Assembly (NCBI GenBank): GCA_947455585.1
Contig: CANGOY010000042.1
Span: forward strand, 1 to 10,994
Reading direction: 5' to 3'
Origin: Comamonadaceae bacterium
GTDB lineage: Bacteria; Pseudomonadota; Gammaproteobacteria; Burkholderiales; Burkholderiaceae_C
Length of the DNA stretch: 10,994 nucleotides
Numbering within the stretch: position 1 is the stretch's first letter; the number at the start of each line of letters is the position of its first letter. This document shows positions 6,653 through 10,994 of this stretch, in pieces. The position numbers were made by a program, and so were the translations under genes. The notes beneath the pieces were generated by a model, which made no database searches, was not told where the DNA came from, and was given only the letters and a program-made list of their open reading frames with translations.

Positions 6653-7945
6653 ATGACAGCAGAAGCACAAGCATTCATTGTTTTTTCAGCGGGCATGTTG
6701 TTGCTCATGGGCATTGGCCTGAACATGGCATTTGCCTTGGTTCTCACAGGTGCAGGCATGGCATGGGTGCTTGACTTTTGGGACACCCAGTTGCTCGCAC
6801 AAAACTTGGTCGCGGGCGTGGACAGCTTCCCGCTTTTGGCTGTACCGTTCTTCATCTTGGCAGGTGAGTTGATGAACTCCGGCGGTATCAGCCGCCGCAT
6901 CATCGACATGGCCCAAGCTTGGGTTGGCCACATTCGCGGTGGTTTGGGTTTCGTGGCCATTGGCGCTGCTGTACTTATGGCCAGCATGAGTGGTTCTGCA
7001 TTGGCAGACACTGCGGCCTTGGCCACGATTTTGTTGCCGATGATGAAACGCCAGGGCTACCCCATGCACACTTCGGCAGGCCTGATTGCCTCGGGCGGCA
7101 TCATCGCACCCATCATTCCGCCGTCCATGCCCTTTGTGATTTATGGCGTGACGACCAACACATCCATCTCCTCTTTGTTTTTGTCTGGCATCGTGCCCGG
7201 CATCATCATGGGTATTGGTTTGATCATCGCTTGGAAGCTTCAACTGCGCGACATGGATTTGCCTCACGGCGAAAAACTCCCCTTGACTGAGCGCTTGCAC
7301 GCTACCCGCAAAGCCTTCTGGGCCTTGCTCATGCCGCTCATCATCATCGGTGGCATGAAGACGGGCATCTTCACGCCCACCGAGGCTGCCGTGGTGGCTG
7401 CTTTTTATGCCTTGTTCGTGGCTTTGATCATTCATCGCGAAATGAAGCTCATTGAGATTCATGAGGTCTTGGTGCGAGCTGCCAAAACCACGGCGGTGGT
7501 GATGTTCTTGTGTGCCGGCGCACAAGTAGCCAGCTACATGATCACCTTGGCAGATTTGCCAACCGTACTTACAGGTTGGTTAGGCCCCTTGGTCGAAAGT
7601 CCACGCGTATTGATGGCGGTGATGATGATCACGCTGGTGCTGATTGGCACGGCGTTGGACTTGACGCCGACAATTTTGATTTTTGCGCCCGTGATGTTGC
7701 CCATCGCGGTGAAGGCTGGCATTGACCCCGTGTATTTCGGTTTGATGTTTGTGCTCAACGGCGCGATCGGTTTGATCACACCGCCTGTCGGCACTGTGCT
7801 CAATGTGGTGGCCGGTGTGGGGCGTTTGTCCATGCACCAAGTCATCAAAGGGGTGAACCCGTTTTTGGTGACTTACCTCATCATCTTGACAGCGTTTGTT
7901 TTGTTCCCACAAATCGTGACCGCCCCTGTGGCGTGGATGCGATAA
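6653..7945 (+). CDS. dctM: TRAP transporter large permease, DctM family
   Basis: This 430-residue polytopic membrane protein is the ion-coupled transport subunit of the TRAP system. It is hydrophobic throughout, with about 11-12 membrane segments. Family motifs appear in order: PLLAVPFFILAGELMNSGGI, SRRIIDMAQAWVGHIRGGLG, SGSALADTAALATILLPMM (from about residue 113, in the region associated with Na+ binding), GGIIAPIIPPSMPFVIYG, and near the C-terminus GAIGLITPPVGTVLNVVAG. Length is normal for DctM/SiaM-type proteins. The ATG at 6653 follows GGAG (6641-6644) by eight bases, and only five bases separate it from the dctQ stop. Import would use an electrochemical Na+ gradient, known for the family but not visible directly here. 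Confidence 0.95.
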   Translation: MTAEAQAFIVFSAGMLLLMGIGLNMAFALVLTGAGMAWVLDFWDTQLLAQNLVAGVDSFPLLAVPFFILAGELMNSGGISRRIIDMAQAWVGHIRGGLGFVAIGAAVLMASMSGSALADTAALATILLPMMKRQGYPMHTSAGLIASGGIIAPIIPPSMPFVIYGVTTNTSISSLFLSGIVPGIIMGIGLIIAWKLQLRDMDLPHGEKLPLTERLHATRKAFWALLMPLIIIGGMKTGIFTPTEAAVVAAFYALFVALIIHREMKLIEIHEVLVRAAKTTAVVMFLCAGAQVASYMITLADLPTVLTGWLGPLVESPRVLMAVMMITLVLIGTALDLTPTILIFAPVMLPIAVKAGIDPVYFGLMFVLNGAIGLITPPVGTVLNVVAGVGRLSMHQVIKGVNPFLVTYLIILTAFVLFPQIVTAPVAWMR

Positions 7946-7969
7946 GTTTTTAACCCAAGGAGACTTCCC

Positions 7970-8989
7970 ATGACTTTTCTTCGTCGAACTCTGATTGCTG
8001 CAGCCACCGTGGCCGTGGCCAGTGCCTCGTTTTCTGTTTTTGCGCAAGAAATTAAGCCGCGCTTGATTCGTTTTGGCTACGGCTTGAACGAGCAAAGCAA
8101 CCAAGGCCGCGCAGCCAAAGTGTTTGCAGACCACGTGGAAAAAGCCTCAGGCGGCAAGATGAAAGTGCGCGCTATTGGCGCTGCCGCATTGGGCCCAGAC
8201 ACACAAATGCAACAAGCCTTGATCGGTGCCGCACAAGAGATGATGGTCGGCTCCACCGCTACCTTGGTGGGCATCACCAAAGAGATGGCGTTGTGGGACA
8301 CACCTTTCTTGTTCAACAACGTCAAAGAAGCTGACGCGGTGCTCGACGGCCCCATTGGCCAAAAAGTGATGGACAAGCTGCAAGACAAAGGCTTGGTCGG
8401 TTTGGCGTATTGGGAAAACGGTTTCCGTAACCTGACCAACAGCAAGCGCCCTGTGACCAAGCTCGAAGACTTGAACGACGTCAAACTGCGCGTGATGCAA
8501 AACAATGTGTACCTCGACAGCTTCAAGATCTTGGGTGCCAATGCCGTGCCCATGCCTTTCTCTGAGTTGTTCAGCGCCTTGGAAACCAAAACAGTGGATG
8601 GTCAAGAGAATCCGTACAACACGATCTTGTCGAGCAAGTTCTACGAAGTGCAAAAGTACTTGAGCGTGACCAACCACGTCTACAGCCCCTGGATCGTGAC
8701 CGTGAGCAAGAAGTGGTGGGATGGCTTGAGCAAGACCGAGCAAAAAATCTTGCTAGATGCCGCGCGCGTGAGCCGAGACTTTGAACGCAAAGACACGCGC
8801 GATGAGGCGAGCAAAGCTTTGGGTGACTTGAAAGCCAAGGGCATGCAAATCAACGAGCTGTCAGTGCCTGAAGTCAACCGCATGCGTGACAAACTGACCC
8901 ATGTCAACGCAGGCATCGCCACCAACGTGGGCATGGACTTGTGGAATGACACACAGAAAGAATTGGCACGTTTGCGCGCCAAGAAGTAA
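7970..8989 (+). CDS. dctP: TRAP transporter periplasmic solute-binding protein, DctP family
   Basis: This 339-residue extracytoplasmic binding protein captures the substrate for the DctQM membrane pair. A Sec signal peptide ends in SVFA-QE (cleavage after about residue 25). The mature domain shows DctP landmarks: RFGYGLNEQSNQGRAAKVFA at the start, WENGFRNLTNSKRPV, then KLRVMQNNVYLDSFKILGAN with Arg 174, the residue that usually salt-bridges the ligand carboxylate, and ALETKTVDGQENP. AAGGAGA (7957-7963) lies six bases before the ATG. The preserved carboxylate-binding arginine fits a sugar acid such as gluconate, as the operon suggests, but C4-dicarboxylates or other acids cannot be excluded from sequence alone. 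It is the last gene of the operon and is followed by a terminator. Confidence 0.94.
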   Translation: MTFLRRTLIAAATVAVASASFSVFAQEIKPRLIRFGYGLNEQSNQGRAAKVFADHVEKASGGKMKVRAIGAAALGPDTQMQQALIGAAQEMMVGSTATLVGITKEMALWDTPFLFNNVKEADAVLDGPIGQKVMDKLQDKGLVGLAYWENGFRNLTNSKRPVTKLEDLNDVKLRVMQNNVYLDSFKILGANAVPMPFSELFSALETKTVDGQENPYNTILSSKFYEVQKYLSVTNHVYSPWIVTVSKKWWDGLSKTEQKILLDAARVSRDFERKDTRDEASKALGDLKAKGMQINELSVPEVNRMRDKLTHVNAGIATNVGMDLWNDTQKELARLRAKK

Positions 8990-9005
8990 CTTCTAACGCA
9001 CCATG

Positions 9006-9036
9006 AGAAAAGCCACTCTTCGGTGGCTTTTCTTTT
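9006..9036. terminator. Intrinsic terminator between convergent dctP and ppc, possibly bidirectional
   Basis: An 11-bp stem, AGAAAAGCCAC (9006-9016) with GTGGCTTTTCT (9023-9033), closes a six-base loop (TCTTCG). It is followed by T-rich sequence up to 9036 on the plus strand. On the minus strand the stem also ends in a T-rich run, although the tract beyond it is short. It lies 16 bases after the dctP stop and 15 bases beyond the ppc stop, so it can serve both convergent genes; the plus-strand role is better supported. Confidence 0.8.
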
Positions 9037-9051
9037 GTCCGTCGATTCGAT

Positions 9052-10994
9052 TTAGCCGGTGTTGCGCAGCCCAGCCGAAATTCCGTTGATCGAGATGTGA
9101 ATGCCGCGTTGGGCTTTCTCATCACGGTCTTGTGGGCGCTTGCCTTCACGGTAGCGGCGGATCAACTCCACTTGCAAATGATGCAATGGGTCGATGTAAG
9201 GGAAGCGATGGCGCATCGAACGCTCTAGTGCGGCGTTGTTCACCAAACGTTGTTTGTCGCCTGTAATGAGCTTCAACGCATCTGAGGTGCGGTGCCATTC
9301 GGCCTCGATCAAACCAAAAATCTTCTTGCGTAAACGCGTGTCGCTCACCAACTCGGCATAGCGTGATGCCAGCCCTAAATCGCTCTTAGACAAAACCATG
9401 TCAAGGTTGGATAAGAGTGAGCGAAAGAATGGCCACTGGCGCTGCATTTTTTGCAGCAAGGCCAACGCATCTTTGGGTTTTAGCGTGGGATGTTGGTGGA
9501 TGAACTGATCCACCGCCGAACCAAAGCCCAACCAACCGGGCAAGGTCAAACGGCATTGACCCCAGCTGAAGCCCCAAGGAATCGCGCGCAAGTCTTCGAT
9601 GCGAGGTGACGCATTGCCGCTTTTTGGACGCGCTGCTGGGCGTGAGCCAATGTTGAGCTCTGCAATTTCACGCAAAGGCGTGGAGGCAAAGAAGTATTCG
9701 GTGAAGCCCGGTGTGTCGTACACCAAGCCACGGTAGGCGGCCATGCTGGCGTGTGAGAGCCACTGTGCTGCATCCAAGAACGCTTGAGGCGCAGGCTTGG
9801 TGGTTTGCAGCATCGTGGCTTCCAAAGTAGCAGCCACGAGGGTTTCCAAATTGCGACGACCAATTTCTGGGTTGGCGTATTTAGAGCCAATCACTTCGCC
9901 TTGTTCAGTGAGGCGAATTTGTCCGCGCACCGTGCCTGGGGGCTGCGCCAAAATCGCTTGGTAGCTGGGGCCTCCGCCTCGTCCCACCGTGCCGCCACGG
10001 CCGTGGAACATGCGCAAGGTGATGTCGTGTTGTTTGAACAAGCCATCAAACAAAGTGACCAAGGCAATCTCTGCGCGGTACAGCTCCCAATTGCTGGTGA
10101 AGATGCCGCCGTCTTTGTTGCTGTCGGAGTAGCCCAACATGATGTCTTGCTCGCCACCGCTGCGTTTGACCAAGTTGGCCACGCCCTCAATCGCATAGAA
10201 GCCACCCATGATGTCGGCGGCGCAGCGCAAGTCTTCGATGGTTTCAAACAAAGGCACCACAATCAAATCACAGGTCGATGTTTTGCTGCCTAGCGTGCCG
10301 CGCATGAGGCCGGTTTCTTTTTGTAGCAACAACACTTCGAGCAAATCGCTCACGGTTTCGGTGTGGCTGATGATGTAGTGACGAATGGCGTCTTTGCCAT
10401 AGGTTTCCAACATCTCGCGTGCGGTTTCAAAAATCGCCAGCTCTTTGAGGGCGAGTTCTGAGTAGCTCGCACCCATCACACGTAGGGGGCGTGCGTCGTG
10501 CAGCAACTTGCTCAGCACTTCAACGCGTTGTGCTTCAGTGAGTTTGGCGTAGTTTTTCTCCACGCCTGCTGTCGCCAGCAACTCGGCCACCACCAACTCG
10601 TGTTGGTCAGAGCTTTGGCGCAAGTCCACCGTGGCGAGGTGAAAGCCAAACACGTCTACCGCACGCATGAGTGGTGTGAGACGTTGCGCCATCAATGAGC
10701 TGCCGTGTTGGGCTTGCAGTGAATTGGTAATCACGCGCAAATCGGCAAGTAACTCTTGCGCTGACAGATAGGGGTTTTGTGGTGCCACGGCATGGCGTGC
10801 GGCATCACCACCAGTGAGGTCTTTGAGCGTGGCAGCCAAGCGCGCATACATGCCGGTGAGGGCACGGCGATAGGGTTCGTCTTGGCGGTGTGCGTTGGTG
10901 TCGGGCGAGCGGTCGGCCAAGGCATGCATCTCAGGCGTGACATCGACCAACATGGCCGACATCGACAGCTCGGTTCCGAGGTAGTGAATCTCCG
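9052..10994 (-). CDS. ppc: Phosphoenolpyruvate carboxylase, C-terminal about 646 residues (5' end beyond window)
   Basis: PEP carboxylase converts PEP and bicarbonate to oxaloacetate, an anaplerotic step that fills the TCA cycle. The minus-strand frame stays open to the right window edge, reading EIHYLGTELS before the internal Met at 10962, so the first 250-300 residues are missing. The glycine-rich catalytic loop GRGGTVGRGGGP (about 9969-10004) is present, as are MLGYSDSNKDGG (about 10107-10142), the QRWPFFRSLLSNLDMVLSK segment, and the absolutely conserved C-terminus ending in GLRNTG. The N-terminal catalytic histidine region (His 138 in E. coli) is outside the window. I see no frameshift in the visible part. 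The gene converges on the TRAP operon across a shared hairpin and is probably an independent unit; its promoter is out of view. Confidence 0.96.
   Translation of the reverse strand, partial: EIHYLGTELSMSAMLVDVTPEMHALADRSPDTNAHRQDEPYRRALTGMYARLAATLKDLTGGDAARHAVAPQNPYLSAQELLADLRVITNSLQAQHGSSLMAQRLTPLMRAVDVFGFHLATVDLRQSSDQHELVVAELLATAGVEKNYAKLTEAQRVEVLSKLLHDARPLRVMGASYSELALKELAIFETAREMLETYGKDAIRHYIISHTETVSDLLEVLLLQKETGLMRGTLGSKTSTCDLIVVPLFETIEDLRCAADIMGGFYAIEGVANLVKRSGGEQDIMLGYSDSNKDGGIFTSNWELYRAEIALVTLFDGLFKQHDITLRMFHGRGGTVGRGGGPSYQAILAQPPGTVRGQIRLTEQGEVIGSKYANPEIGRRNLETLVAATLEATMLQTTKPAPQAFLDAAQWLSHASMAAYRGLVYDTPGFTEYFFASTPLREIAELNIGSRPAARPKSGNASPRIEDLRAIPWGFSWGQCRLTLPGWLGFGSAVDQFIHQHPTLKPKDALALLQKMQRQWPFFRSLLSNLDMVLSKSDLGLASRYAELVSDTRLRKKIFGLIEAEWHRTSDALKLITGDKQRLVNNAALERSMRHRFPYIDPLHHLQVELIRRYREGKRPQDRDEKAQRGIHISINGISAGLRNTG

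Noticed and set aside
6686..7525. 279-residue open frame on the minus strand within dctM
   Set aside because: It is rich in His, Gln and Gly with no recognisable motif and lies opposite a strongly conserved TRAP gene; it is a shadow of codon bias.
8147..8743. 198-residue open frame on the minus strand opposite dctP
   Set aside because: It is the complement of a well-conserved DctP domain, with biased composition and no ribosome-binding site.
9784..10293. 169-residue plus-strand open frame inside ppc
   Set aside because: It lies opposite the catalytic core of PEP carboxylase, and its composition follows from the reverse complement of that gene.

Overview
The window looks like a chromosomal, carbon-metabolism segment of a Gram-negative betaproteobacterium, most likely Burkholderiales/Comamonadaceae (a Limnohabitans- or Rhodoferax-like freshwater organism). 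That placement is an inference from the Pseudomonas-like glucose transporter, the outer-membrane porin, the TRAP transporter, the style of the PEP carboxylase and the moderate GC content. It rests on no database search. I see no mobile element, CRISPR array, tRNA, rRNA or defence system.

Positions 1-4448 (+ strand) hold a sugar ABC-transport operon: the 3' end of a periplasmic sugar-binding protein (GtsA-like), a LamB/maltoporin-family outer-membrane porin, two inner-membrane permeases (GtsB- and GtsC-like) and a MalK/GtsD-type ATPase. The set resembles the glucose/mannose gts system of pseudomonads, but with a LamB-type porin placed second in the operon. The porin signal peptide and mature body lie in different reading frames, so there is an apparent 1-nt deletion near 370. 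A strong intrinsic terminator separates the porin from the permeases and probably makes the distal genes less expressed than the binding protein and porin.

Positions 4482-8989 form a gluconate-type module. A LacI-family repressor very like E. coli GntR (- strand) diverges from a + strand operon of gluconokinase and a complete three-part TRAP transporter (small membrane subunit, large membrane subunit, periplasmic binding protein). The divergent intergenic region carries two identical perfect palindromes (GATAGCGCTATC), the expected shape of LacI-family operators. The likely logic is that the TRAP system imports gluconate or a closely related sugar acid, GntK phosphorylates gluconate to 6-phosphogluconate, and the repressor controls both sides.

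Positions 9052-10994 (- strand) hold the C-terminal two thirds of phosphoenolpyruvate carboxylase, converging on the TRAP operon. A hairpin at 9006-9036 separates the two and may terminate transcription from both sides. The longest stretch without a gene is the 139-bp divergent regulatory region.

The best points for follow-up are the porin frameshift, the terminator inside the ABC operon, and the gntR-operator-gntK-TRAP module, in which a TRAP system stands where E. coli uses a GntT/GntP-type permease. I did not find a clearly unprecedented system.
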